Origin: Bemisia tabaci
Taxonomy: Eukaryota; Arthropoda; Insecta; Hemiptera; Aleyrodidae
NCBI RefSeq assembly: GCF_918797505.1
Contig: NC_092796.1
Coordinates: 30,638,098-30,702,097, forward strand
DNA: 64,000 bases
Reading direction: 5' to 3'
In this document: positions 22,328-32,280 of the stretch, in pieces
Layout: each line of letters begins with the position of its first letter
How positions within the stretch are numbered: the stretch's first letter is position 1
Program-made: the position numbers and the translations under genes
Notes under the pieces: generated by a model
The model's database searches: none
Seen by the model: only the letters and a program-made list of their open reading frames with translations
Told to the model about the DNA's origin: nothing

Positions 22328-22572
22328 GGGCTTCAAGGACAAGGCGCATAAGTGCAGTTCTCTAAACAATCGAGATATTGATGATTTCAAGTAAGACCAG
22401 TCTAAATGCATGTTCTGTGAAAAATTCACCCCCAAATTCCAATTTTTAAGCACTAAATATTTAGTTTGAACTTCCTTCCCGCCATAAGGATCCGTGCAAT
22501 TTCAAAACTTCAAAGACGTATTTCTCGAAATAGCAAAAACTGCACTTATGCGCCTTGTCCTCCGAGGCCCTC
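22328..22572. mobile_element. Family FF MITE, copy FF1
   Basis: GGGCTTCAAGGACAAGGCGC plus ATAAGTGCAGTT pairs with AACTGCACTTATGCGCC and TTGTCCTCCGAGGCCCTC. 245 bp. The interior has ACATGCATTTAGACTGG- and CCATAAGGATCC words shared with FF2. Confidence 0.88.
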
Positions 22573-22574
22573 AA

Positions 22575-22690
22575 TTGGACTGCATTTTGCAATTTGGAAG
22601 TGCAATACCTAGCTCGGATTAATAACGAATTATGTACTATTAACTTCCCCACGCACATGAGCGTTTTTACGGATAGAATAGACATTGTTG
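22575..22690. mobile_element. Family B MITE, copy B3, right end lost
   Basis: TTGGACTGCATTTTGCAATT plus TGGAAG and the inner ACTTCCCCACGCACAT word match B. The right terminal repeat is missing. It abuts FF1. Confidence 0.65.
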
Positions 22691-22829
22691 ATGAGTTCAC
22701 ATGTTCCGTATATTAAAAATGTTGCCAAACCAAACACCTATTATGTGCTAAGATTTTTCAATACTATAATTTGACCTTCTTGATGTTGGTTTTTTCGCAA
22801 GCGGGAGTTTTGAGTTGGCAACATTGTTT

Positions 22830-22948
22830 TGTCTCCATTTAAATCCACTGAAAATATCGATTTTAAAAACGGCGAGCTGCCTCACCATGAATCGATTGTT
22901 TTGAATGCATTTAAATGGAGGAAAAACAATGTTGCCAACTTTTAAGAA
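22830..22948. mobile_element. Family R MITE, copy R1
   Basis: GTTGGCAACATTGTTTTGTC plus TCCATTTAAATCC is mirrored by GCATTTAAATGGAGG and AAAAACAATGTTGCCAAC. A GGCGAGCTGCC word and ATCGATT pairs sit at the centre. Confidence 0.85.
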
Positions 22949-23149
22949 TCACCACCGGCTTCGCGGGAAAAATTGATAAGGAAACACGTCTTGTGAAAGT
23001 TCAACTTTCACCCTGTTTAGTGGTAGGTTTTCCCAACATCCACCGGCGCGGCGCTTAAGATCTTTCTGTTTCCACGCTTGAGTAATTCTAAAACTATCTC
23101 CCACGATGCAAAAGAGGGAAAGCTTTCCATGGATTCTGAAATGACGGAT
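22949..23149. other. No feature seen
   Basis: Short low-copy spacer. Confidence 0.4.
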
Positions 23150-23269
23150 TTGAATCAAAATTAACTATATCCATCGTGACATAATCCCCGTCATGCATGT
23201 ATTCTTACGAACCTCAGGGCTCATGTCAGAGTGGATATAGTTCCTTTTGATTCGAGCGTCCAAATGATG
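23150..23269. mobile_element. Family H foldback, diverged copy
   Basis: GTCATGCATGTATTCTTACG and CTCAGGGCTCATGTC at the centre, and CATAGTTCC-like plus GCGTCCAAATG at the right, match H1 (38428). The left arm is eroded. Confidence 0.55.
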
Positions 23270-23836
23270 GATTTAATCCCACCTCGAAGCGACCAGCCGC
23301 GATTGTAAATGCAAACCAGCACGTTCAAACGAACCGGAAGCAGTGCAGAAAATGAGCGAGGAGGAACTGAGGTTGGGGGGGGGGGGGGGGGGGTAAGAAT
23401 GGAGTGCGGGAAAATAATTAAGTCCTACCAGGCGAGTGTATTGGAGTCGGTTTGCGGGCAGCGGATGGTAGAGAGGGCGGGGGTTTTCGCGTGGATGGCG
23501 AAAAACCGTTCTTTGTATTAGTCGATGGTGCGGTTAGGGGCAAGGAAAAGCGTGGTTTCCCCTATTTTTCCATTGTTTCTCGAGCGATTTGGCAACGCTG
23601 GGCCTGGAGTCTAGGAATTTTTAATATCGGAGATATTAATGAGTCGTCCTCGGTATGATCATTTCTATCGGCTGCTTACCACTCGCTTTTACAACCCCGG
23701 CTTCGAGGACGGCGCAGAGCCGGACATCCTAGGACACTTCATTTTAGAGGCCCCGCTCCGACAATCCAACCAATGAAATGAAGTGTGGTGGAGGAAATTT
23801 TGAGTTCAACGCTATGTTTCAATTCATTATGGCGGA
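23270..23836. other. Low-copy stretch with a 19-G homopolymer
   Basis: G19 at 23375-23393. GC-rich frames around it are compositional. Confidence 0.5.
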
Positions 23837-23951
23837 TGAGCGACTTGGTGAGCAACTTGGTGAGCAACTTGGTGAGCAACTTGGTGAGCAACTTGGTGAG
23901 CAACATGGTGAGCAACATCGTTAGCAACTTGGTGAGCAACTTGGTTAGCAA
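23837..23951. repeat. 12-bp minisatellite (GAGCAACTTGGT)n
   Basis: About 9.5 units of GAGCAACTTGGT with variants ACATGGT, ACATCGTTA and TTGGTTA. Both strands are open across it (tetrapeptides LVSN and LLTK), as expected for a stop-free 12-mer. Confidence 0.95.
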
Positions 23952-23959
23952 CAAATCAA

Positions 23960-24239
23960 CACGGGAAAAAAAGTATCAAAATCCCAGCTATACTCCCAGC
24001 TGATTTTGGCGCCAGATATTAGAGTAGTTGCACAAGCCAGAGGTATGATAAAGTCAGCTGAAAGTGTGGTTCGACCAACCATACCTCTGGTAAGTGCCCT
24101 CACAGTCAGCATAAGGGTGTTGGATTAACTACACCGCTGGCTGGTGCCTTCACACTTCTAGCTAGTGCAACAACTCTTAGGGCTGGTGCCAAAATTGGCT
24201 AGAAGCATGATTGAGATGGTTATACCTTTTTTTTCAGTG
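23960..24239. mobile_element. MITE JJ with CACTG-A8 end
   Basis: The right tip reads inward CACTGAAAAAAAAGGTATAA. The left tip CACGGGAAAAAAAGTATCAA is a mutated partner. Subterminal CAGCTGATTTTGGCGCCAG plus TAGTTGCAC pairs with GTGCAACAACTCTTAGG and GGTGCCAAAATTGGCTAG. It abuts the minisatellite. Confidence 0.8.
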
Positions 24240-24357
24240 GAATATAATCCGCCCAATGGTGACTGGTGCGTGTTGAAGTGAGCACTTAGATGCGAGAGTC
24301 AAGAGGCGTATTTTCGCGAGTGGGTTTGATTGACTTTTTCGACCAAATCCTCATAGC

Positions 24358-24574
24358 CCTGTGTCCACTCGTCAAATGGGCGTCAGAATGGAAGCTCAAA
24401 GTGAATCGATAAATACGATCTGTCCGCGATTGTTGATAAGAAAAGAGTCGAGCCGCTCTATATTGAGTTGCAACACTCACCAAGCGCATCAACGTCCGAC
24501 TTTGAGCCACTTATCGTTGAAATCGATTCACTTTGAGCTTCCATTTGACGCCATTTTGACGAGTGGAGACAGCG
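24358..24574. mobile_element. Foldback II
   Basis: CTGTGTCCACTCGTCAAATG, GGCGTCAGAATGGAAGC and TCAAAGTGAATCGAT pair with ATCGATTCACTTTGAGC, TTCCATTTGACGCC, ATTTTGACGAGTG and GAGACAG. Arms are about 50 bp, with one further ATTGTTGATAAG/CTTATCGTTGAAAT pair inside. Confidence 0.85.
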
Positions 24575-24718
24575 CTAATGAAGAACTTGTTTTCAACTCA
24601 ATCCACTAGTCTATTGAGCTCATCAGCAACCGGTGTCTGAACCAAATCCAAAATTCCTCAACCCACCTTGAAAGGTAGGTCGAAGCGTGGATGGTAGTGA
24701 ACAGTTAAACAGAAACCT

Positions 24719-24948
24719 CACTAGGAAAAAAAACACATTCGATCCAGACTCGTCCAGACTCTTGAAAACATTGACAAGAAAACGGACTCTCGATTCAATC
24801 AGATTTAAGCTTAAATCAAAAGGAAATCCGCTCAAATTAAGAGGCTTGGTTCTTGATTTAAGCTTAAATCTAACTGAATCAAGATCATTTTTTCTTGTCG
24901 ATGTTTTTAAGAGTCTGGACTCTAGATCCAATGTGTTTTTTTCCAGTG
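24719..24948. mobile_element. Family F MITE, copy F2
   Basis: CACTAGGAAAAAAAACACAT to ATCCAATGTGTTTTTTTCC plus AGTG. Inner pairs TCCAGACTC/GAGTCTGGA and ACATTGACAAGAAAA/CTTGTCGATGTTTTTAA. The central words TTTAAGCTTAAATC appear twice in inverted arrangement. Confidence 0.9.
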
Positions 24949-24959
24949 CTCAAATTATT

Positions 24960-25088
24960 AAGTTTACAACACTGTTTTCTTGCCATATAAATGTATGTAA
25001 AACAATCGATTCTTAGGGAGGCAGCTTGCCTCGATTAAAATATTTTTGATGGGTTTAAATGGAGGAAAAACAGTGTTGCCAACTTGCA
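24960..25088. mobile_element. Family R MITE, copy R2
   Basis: AAGTTTACAACACTGTTTTC on the left pairs with GGAGGAAAAACAGTGTTGCC plus AACTT on the right. Central AATCGATTCTTAGGGAGG and GCAGCTTGCC. Confidence 0.8.
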
Positions 25089-25694
25089 AAATCCCCACTG
25101 AGCGATAAACATCCGTTCATTTCTGGCCGAGGCTGGAAACTCGTGTCACGGAGGACGAAAACTCCATCAGGAAGCTCTTTTCGAAGACCCCGAATCGGAT
25201 TGCGATCGGCCGAAAACGCGAGGGCGCTTCGACGAAAACTGCAGGAGGCAACTCGGACGCCGGACGATACGATCGCGCAGTAAATTTCCGCTGTCGAAAG
25301 AGCCGACCTCCAGTATATAGGTTACATTCGGAGCAATTGGGGCAGAGCGCGGCGCGTATCGGCCGCTGGACCGTCCATTACGGCACGTGGAGCCGAACCC
25401 GAACGGAAATAGCGACGACCACACATTAATAATCGATTCGACGAAAAAATAATAAAAATAAATTAACTAAGAAAACAGAGGAGGCCCGATCCCGGACGAG
25501 GGGGCGGGGGGGGGGGGGGGGCGCAGAAAATTGAATCGAAGGGAGTTGAAAGTTGAGAGTTGAGTTGGCGCCTCAACTCCGGCGACGACAACCAACAGCC
25601 CCCGCTGAAACGCTACAACGTGACTGTTAATGAGTCGGCAGTGACATTTTGAAACTTGGCACGCTGGCTCGGGCTACAAATGGACCCGTGATTC
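25089..25694. other. CpG-rich low-copy island with G16 tract
   Basis: 25100-25430 is dense in CpG (CGGACGATACGATCGCGC, GGCGCGTATCGGCCGC), unlike the AT-rich surroundings. A TATA-like AGTATATAGG lies at 25313. G16 at 25506-25521. It could be a promoter or a CpG-rich unique block. No ORF with a domain. Confidence 0.4.
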
Positions 25695-25770
25695 GGAAAC
25701 AAAGTGCGTCCCTTGTAAATTCCTCGATATTTGTCCGAGAGGAAACATGCATTTCGTCCCCTCACCCACA
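25695..25770 (+). repeat. Direct repeat QQ, copy 1
   Basis: ATATTTGTCCGAGAGGAAAC plus ATGCATTT matches ATATTTGTCTGAGAGGATAC plus ATGCATTT at 26320. The two copies lie 600 bp apart and flank M2 and an O fragment. Confidence 0.65.
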
Positions 25771-25815
25771 TTGTAACTACACTAATTGTTGCCAAATGTC
25801 CGCACGCAAATTGCA

Positions 25816-26046
25816 CACTGAAAAAAAGATTGGTAGAATTTATCATTCCTCCACGCTGCATTTCACACAGCGTCAATTTAGAGTCAATTCTGCCAGAAGA
25901 AAGGTAAACGTTACTATGTACTGGTACACGTAACAATTCCTCTGGTAGAATCGACTTGAAGATTGGTAGAATTCACCATTCCTTTACGCTGTGTGAAATC
26001 CAGCGTGAGGGATTGGTAAATTCTACCAATCTTTTTTTTTTCAGTG
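25816..26046. mobile_element. Family M MITE, copy M2
   Basis: CACTGAAAAAAAGATTGGTA plus GAATTTATCATTCC is mirrored by GGATTGGTAAATTCTACC and AATCTTTTTTTTTTCAGTG. Full length, 231 bp, with ACAGCGT/ACGCTGT subterminal pairs. Confidence 0.92.
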
Positions 26047-26154
26047 TATTTTTAACTGATGATTTTTCTCTAATCTCATGTGAAAATCAGTAAAATTTTG
26101 GACAAAAATTGCACAAGTACATTCGTTCTGCTCTTGACAAGAACTCCCAGTGGA

Positions 26155-26278
26155 AGCGTGAGTTTTTCAATAGAAATTTAAAAAATTTTCAAAATAACAT
26201 TCTTGAAAAATCGAAGTGTTTGAGTGAATTTGGCAACCTTAGAATGGAGTTACATTCCTTCGTCTGAGGAACGATAAT
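26155..26278. mobile_element. Family O right-end fragment (O2)
   Basis: TTTGGCAACCTTAGAATGGA plus GTTACATTCCTTCGTCTG and AGGAACGA match the right terminus of O1. The left terminus is not recognisable. Confidence 0.6.
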
Positions 26279-26294
26279 GTTTGTCATTGTACTG

Positions 26295-26372
26295 CGTACA
26301 AAGTATGGCTCTTGTACATTTTTTAATATTTGTCTGAGAGGATACATGCATTTTTATCTCAGGGCTACGTAC
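26295..26372 (+). repeat. Direct repeat QQ, copy 2
   Basis: Diverged partner of 25695-25770. Confidence 0.65.
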
Positions 26373-26617
26373 ATACATTATCACTGGCCGAAGTACAAAA
26401 CCACATAGCTTACATAATTTCATAGGTCGTGAGCCTTCGTATGGAAAATCATAAAAAGGACGTCAAAAAAGCAAGCGGTGAGTCATAAAAAAATGGCGAG
26501 GTGTAGTGTTGTAACTAATCAGTTGTAAAATAACCGTGAAACAACAGGTTAACGCGCTGTATCTTCAGTTCCCAGCCGCAGCCTTCCTCGTTTCTATTAA
26601 CCAGAGGCGGATCCATC
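26373..26617. other. No feature seen
   Basis: Short low-copy spacer. Confidence 0.4.
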
Positions 26618-26750
26618 AATTTCGCAACACCGAAATCTCACCATTTAAACCTTTTTCAAATGATCGATCCTTGTCGGAGCACCTAGCCCCTCCAAGAATC
26701 GATACATTTCCATAGGTTTAAATGGAGAAAATCAATGTTGCCACTTTGCT
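26618..26750. mobile_element. Family R MITE, diverged copy R3
   Basis: CGCAACACCGAAATCTCACC plus ATTTAAACC pairs loosely with GGTTTAAATGGAGAAAATC and AATGTTGCC. ATCGAT words flank the centre. Confidence 0.6.
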
Positions 26751-27040
26751 GGATCCGCCAATGTTTCTAACTTACCTCCTGTGGACACGAGTAACTTGAT
26801 TCAATTTTATTTCAATGTAAGTACAGTGTGGAAAATATGAGGGAGAGGCGTTTGCCTTGGGAGTCAAATAAGCCACGGTTCTCTGAGCACGCCTCAGCCG
26901 TGTTGGAACTTAAACTTGGGGATAATCCTCAACTAACAGAACAGGATTAAAACTTGGGAACGAAGATTCAGACACAACTTTGGGACTAAGTCGACGAATT
27001 TAGGGCTTTTAGCGTATAAATTAGTGAGGGAGAGTTGTCT
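26751..27040. other. No feature seen
   Basis: Short low-copy spacer. Confidence 0.4.
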
Positions 27041-27293
27041 GGCTACTACTGAGGAAAAACGCCGTATGTATAATCGAGGGTTGTCAAATTTTCTCGGGTA
27101 AAATGTTTTTTTTTGGAAGGAAGTTATGCATATTTTTCCTGGAAATTTTCAGATATTTTAGATTGAAAAGCGAAAAAAATAGTGTGAAAAATCGGAAGAA
27201 AAATATTCACAATTCTTTAATAAATCCGTATTTTGAAAAAGGAAATTTGGCAACGTCTAAAGGCTCATTTGGCGTTCTTACTTAGCACGGCAG
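27041..27293 (+). mobile_element. Family A MITE, diverged copy A5
   Basis: Left tip eroded (CTACTGAGGAAAAACGCCG), right tip GCGTTCTTACTTAGCACGG plus CAG intact. Interior AGGAAATTTGGCAACGTC is in family order. Confidence 0.8.
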
Positions 27294-27579
27294 AGTAGGA
27301 CCGGTCGGTTTCATTCCGTGCCTTACCTCAGAGGGCAAAATCTCGCCGTGTTTATTAGAAAAGGCAGCACCGGCTTTTGAATTTGGAAGTGGATTTTAGA
27401 GGGTAGACCTATCTCCATCGAACTTCGGGGTTTAGGTGGAATCACAGCATGCAGACTCGCCGCGGAAAACCTGGAAGCCTGACCGTTGATGCCAGATGTT
27501 ACGGATTTTAAAAAAATATACGTGTCGCAGGCAAATGTAAATCAGGCATTTTGACTAATGCCTAGGTGAATAGTCAAAT

Positions 27580-27830
27580 GGACCGCGTTTAACAGAAAGG
27601 AACCAAGCCACATCAGCTATTGCCAATTTTAACTGGGCAATTTAATTTTTTACGAGAAAACGTTCGTGCGGATCCCTTTGAAAATGTTAAGGAATTTGCT
27701 TCGTACTACGGAAAAAATTCACTGAAATTTGCACGAACATCCGCACAACTGTTTTCATGTAAAAAATTTAATTAGCCGATTAAATTTGGCAATAGCTGAT
27801 GTGGCTTGGTTCCTTTCTGTTTAACGCGGT
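27580..27830. mobile_element. Family S MITE, copy S2, nested in T1
   Basis: GGACCGCGTTTAACAGAAAG plus GAACCAAGCCACATCAGC is mirrored by GCTGATGTGGCTTGGTTCC and TTTCTGTTTAACGCGGT. TCAAAT is on both sides (27574-27579 and 27831-27836), a plausible target duplication. T sequence resumes after it. Confidence 0.9.
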
Positions 27831-29029
27831 TCAAATATTCTATTTAGATTGAAATTCTGATTCTTTTGCTAATTTTAGACAAAATAATTCATTGATCATG
27901 TAGAAAAGAAATCTCTGTAAGAATGTGCATCAAGTGTATTTTATACAGTTTTTACCTCTACAGGACGAAAATTTATGTTGTTTACAGCATGTCATAAAAC
28001 ACGAATTTTTTAAAATTCCAATAATTAGATGAGGAGTATTTGTAGAGTAAAGAGCAAGGAAAGTCTATCCCAGATAAGACATAATATTTTTACAATATTG
28101 GGCAAATATTGTCAGTACTGTCGCAATATTTACACAATACTGACAATATTTTGATAATATTATAATCAAAATTATTTTTTTAGAAAATATTTAAAGAATC
28201 ATCATTTAGTATTTTTAAAAATAATATGTTTACCCAAAACATCATAAAATATTTTCAAAATATTTGTATTTCAATACTGTAAAAATTTATATCGTGAGAG
28301 TATTTTTAAAATATCAGTACATATAATATTTATATTCAAAATATTTATTATATTTTAAAAACATTTTAAAAGACAGTAATGCATTGGTAAGTATTTTCAA
28401 AATATTTTGAAAATATTTTAAACAATAATACTGCTATTCAAAATATTTTTAAAATATTTTCAATATCCTAATCGGTATAAGTCATCATACTAAATGCCTG
28501 CCCATAACGAAAAGTATTAAACATAATAAGGCTTAGATTTAAGACGTAGCTCAAATGTGTTCTTTCTGAACAATTATCCATTATTTTCAACCTTATTATT
28601 CATGAAGGTTATTGCAGTTGTTGTCAAATTTAATATAATATAATACAATATATATTTTTTTGCCTCCCAAGAAATTGTCGAATTTCCACCTCTTTGAGGT
28701 CATTTTCAATGTATTTGCGCGTGATCTCAGTTTATTTCTTTTTTTGTTTCGTTTGTAGTTCATGTACTGTTGTGAATATTATCATTGAATGAGAATGTTA
28801 TCATTCATTCACATCTGGTTGTTTATTTTTATTTTTCAAATTTCAAATGAAACATTTAAATTCAACTGAAGAAGAAATTCTTGATCTCGTGTGCTTATTG
28901 GTCTCCTGTAGAACTTGCACTTAGTAGCTGTGCAGCTGTGAGATTATGGCGATCGCACCTGCATAGTCTTTATGAGGAAGACATCAAACTGCAATCAAAT
29001 GCAAAATGCATCTCAGAATGTCGATGAAA

Positions 29030-29485
29030 AATTTAAGAGAAAAAAATAAATAAAATAATAGAATGGTGGAAATAATAGAATAACATAGACAAAAGAAGAG
29101 AAATAAAATGAAGTAAATCAAATTAATGATAAAATGAAGTCAAAGACTAAACTGAAGTAAAACATTAGAGGGAGCAAGGAGATGAAGTAAAAAAACTGAG
29201 ATGAAGAAAAAAATAAAGTATAAGGGAAAAAACTAAATGAGGTTAAAGAATAGAATGAATTTAAAGAATTAACTGAAGTCAAAAAAATTATGATGAAGTA
29301 TTAAAATAAATTACAGTAAAACAAAACAAAGTAAAGGAATAAGAAGTAAATAATTAAAGAAAAAAAATGAAGTGCTTGAAAAAAAAAAATAGAGTGAAGA
29401 AAAAAATAGAGTCAGCAAGGAAATAAAACAAAGTAAAACGATAAAATAAATTTAAAAAATATAGTAAAGTAAAAAGTAAAATAAA
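29030..29485 (+). repeat. Purine-rich, C-poor tract of degenerate (AAAATGAAGTA)n
   Basis: About 450 bp with very few C, built of AAAATGAAGTAAA-, AACTGAAGTAAA- and AAAGAATAGAATGAA-type words, consistent with an old degraded 10-20 bp tandem repeat. Confidence 0.7.
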
Positions 29486-29575
29486 TACACGGACAAATCC
29501 AGGCAGATGGAAAATATCCTAGTTGCCCGTCCAACTCGACGTTAAATACCGGTTTTAAGTCACTAAAATACATCG

Positions 29576-29650
29576 TCTAGTGAAGCTCAATCGGTAGGGT
29601 CGTCGGTTAGTGTTAGGTAGGTCCCGGGTTCAATCCCCAAGGTGGATGAA
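29576..29650 (+). repeat. tRNA-like SINE head or tRNA relic
   Basis: GAAGCTCAATCGGTAGGG resembles a pol III A box and GGGTTCAATCCC a B box, spaced as in tRNA-derived SINEs. The T-stem pairs only in part and no cloverleaf closes, so this is not a functional tRNA. Confidence 0.5.
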
Positions 29651-30155
29651 AAATTTCTAATCTGCAAAATCGATTCAATAACATCCCAGTGGTTTCATTA
29701 TTTTTATTCTTCATGGTTTCTAAAATTATTTCCACAATTAACCCTTTTCCACCATCCCCTAGCTGCGAACCCCTAAATTGATTCAATATTGGTGTAGTAT
29801 TGTCTCAATATTGATATCCAAATACTTTCCCTTTGAAATACTGGCACAGTATTCTCAGCCAAAGTATTGGCACAGTATTTATGCCAAAAGGAAAGATGGT
29901 GTACGATTTTAACATTGGCTCAATATTTAACCAATATTGGCCCAATGTTTGCATAAATACCAAAACAATATTGTTTAAATATTGGCTAAATATTCCTGTC
30001 TTATCTGGGATGGATTTGATGCCCCAAAACATTGAAAATTCTCGAGTTTTTCGTCAACAATTGACAAAATATTTTGTCAGTCAACGTTGACTGCCAAAAT
30101 TTGACTATCTGCCTGGGCATTTGATAAAGTGCCTGATTCGATTAATTGCCTGGGA

Positions 30156-30769
30156 CATGTGCAGTGCTCATGGAAGCTTATACAAATTAGCCCAAGTTTG
30201 ACGAAATATGACATCATTTTGACCAAATTTTGCCGACCTATGTCACAAAAGCGCTACAAAAGGGGGAGGGGAGGGGGGGGGTCAAAAATGCCGGAAAAGT
30301 GCGTTACGTGATTTAGGGATGGCCCCCTGAGGCCGAACATGGGTAAACGGAACCATAGTATGCGCCAGCGTGGTACGCAACGTCATACACCCTGTTCAAA
30401 GATCAGTCCTGCTTAACCAAGGAAAAAAACAGAAATAACATTCAAACGTTATCAAATCCTCCCGGATACAATATCAATTTCCGATACGTTTTTAAGAATT
30501 TGAATAGAAAATATGTGAATTTTTCATACTCAAAATGTAGTTGTAAGTGCATTAGATAACGATTCGAGTGTAATTGAGAATTTGCAGGTGTCTAAAATTT
30601 GATGAATTTCGTATTTAATGGGACTCTACTGAGTGAACTGAACACGAAGATACCCTTGGTACATATATTGAACAATTCTTGGAGAAGATATGAAAAATGA
30701 TCTAATCTACTAAAAAACATGTGTTTAAATGGGAAATGCCGCCAGATGACGTCACTAGGCGGTGCATTT
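30156..30769. other. No feature seen
   Basis: Contains a G-rich AGGGGGAGGGGAGGGGGGGG run at 30260-30280 and a TGACGTCA at 30747. No gene supported. Confidence 0.4.
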
Positions 30770-30939
30770 TCTCACTTTTAAATCTATTTTTATACCATTT
30801 CTCATATTAGAAAAAAATTATAAAAAATACTGCAAAATCAGCTCTTTAAGCACTCTCAGATGAAGCATTACAAAATTTGCTTGCAAATTCTCCATTCTCA
30901 AAAATATTCAAAAGAAGTTCACACATTTTCCTGAAAATC

Positions 30940-31003
30940 TGTATTTTAAGAAGAGGAATGTGACAACATCCCGATGTTCATGAGGCGTTTTTCCTTAGCC
31001 CCC
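30940..31003 (+). mobile_element. Family A relic (A6, right end)
   Basis: GTATTTTAAGAAGAGGAATG, ACATCCCGATGTTCATGAG and GCGTTTTTCCTTAGC follow the family A right end with heavy decay. The left half is not recognisable with confidence. Confidence 0.4.
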
Positions 31004-32280
31004 AAGGATAATAACTCCATCTGATATTGCACGGACGCAGAATTTCGGTGCTCGCAGAAATCGTATTGTTTTAATACCACTATTCAGATTCCACCCCATT
31101 AAGATGCCATCACCAAGATACGCGATTCTATGCTAAGCGCAAGAGATTCGCTTAATCTACGCGCGAATTTGCTCGGTATGTACCTTGCATCCCTCCGTGC
31201 TGTACGTGCTCAGTTTGCACTTCCGTTCAAAACAGGACAAGTTATGGCTGTGGGGAGGGTAGGTAAAATTGATTAATATCTCTTCGGTGCTAACGCTCCG
31301 TACCTTGAAGTCTATCTTAGCTTGATGTGAGGGCGTGATTGATTGAGTGAAAATGCGGGACGAAAAGATGTCTTAAGAGTTGCGCCCATCCACAGGAAAT
31401 CATCCAACCTAACCTTGAAAAGAGCATCCATTTTCGCACGGATCTGAAATGAGCCATGGTTCGAATGAAAAGGAATATTCCCACGGTCTTCAAAATTATG
31501 ATTTTATTAGATTGCAAGCTAAGAACCGATCTGAATTCACATACTCAGCTGACATTTTTTATCGTTTCCATAAACATTTCAATTTAAATTATATATAAAA
31601 CGTGAATAAACGAATTACATCCCATTTTGTGGTCGGAGTTACAATTCCTACACCCGGAACTTATACGACTTGGACGAACTAGAAAGCGGCAGGTAGCCGT
31701 TATTGATTTTATTGATGCAGATACCGTATCTCGTCATTTTCTAGATGGAGGAACATAACTCCATTCCAAGGTTGCAGAATTGATGAGAGACATGTAATTT
31801 TTTACTCTGATATGAATCTGTGATTTCTGTCCAAAATTGTACTACTTTTTGCATGAGATCAGTAAGAGAACCAGTGATATATTCAGTAAGAAATATCCAA
31901 CAGTGTCCTGGTGAAAAGAAAATTTGCCAGGTATGTAATTTCGCATCGTTATACATGTAGTTATTTCTTCGTCTTGGGAGTGGGAGCGACGATTTTAAGC
32001 ACCAAAATAAGTTTTTTCTTTAATACTACATAATGTAAACTTTGCAATGCTGCTCCATCAAAACCAGCTTTGAACTTTAACTAAAACTTTTACCGGGGAC
32101 TCGTCCCATCATGAGCTTTCATTTTAGCCACATTTCGATGAAATTCTCAAGTTCCCACAAAAGGGGCAAAACCGGACCATTTTTCGGAGGCTCTTCGTAG
32201 AACGAACTTTAAGAATTTCGGCAACACACTATTCATCAGGTTTCCCCCCTATTTTTTTTCACTTTTTCTTCTACTTTTCT
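31004..32280. other. Low-copy non-coding stretch
   Basis: AT-leaning, no family match. Minus frames at 31317-31517 and 31741-31956 have no domain. Confidence 0.45.

Larger units (their letters stand above)
28067..30011. mobile_element. Element KK, 1.95 kb, AT-rich, nested in T1
   Basis: ATCCCAGATAAGACATAATA on the left mirrors ATTCCTGTCTTATCTGGGAT on the right. AATATT-containing words (AATATTGGGCAAATATTG, AATATTGGCCCAATG) fill both terminal 300-400 bp. The middle holds a purine tract and a tRNA-like head. No ORF above 86 codons, so it is non-autonomous or a shell. Confidence 0.8.
27525..30155. mobile_element. Family T element, copy T1, hosting S2 and KK
   Basis: GTGTCGCAGGCAAATG and GAATAGTCAAAT on the left, and TTTGACTATCTGCCTGGGC and TTGCCTGGGACAT on the right, are the inverted ends also seen in T2 (59578). 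Between them TGAAATTCTGATTCTTTTGC, TTTTAGACAAAATAATTCAT and TGAGGAGTATTTG follow T2 in order. S2 and KK account for the extra 2.2 kb. Confidence 0.75.

Noticed and set aside
23837..23951. LVSN/LLTK repeat protein
   Set aside because: Any stop-free 12-bp tandem repeat is open in frame. It is a minisatellite.
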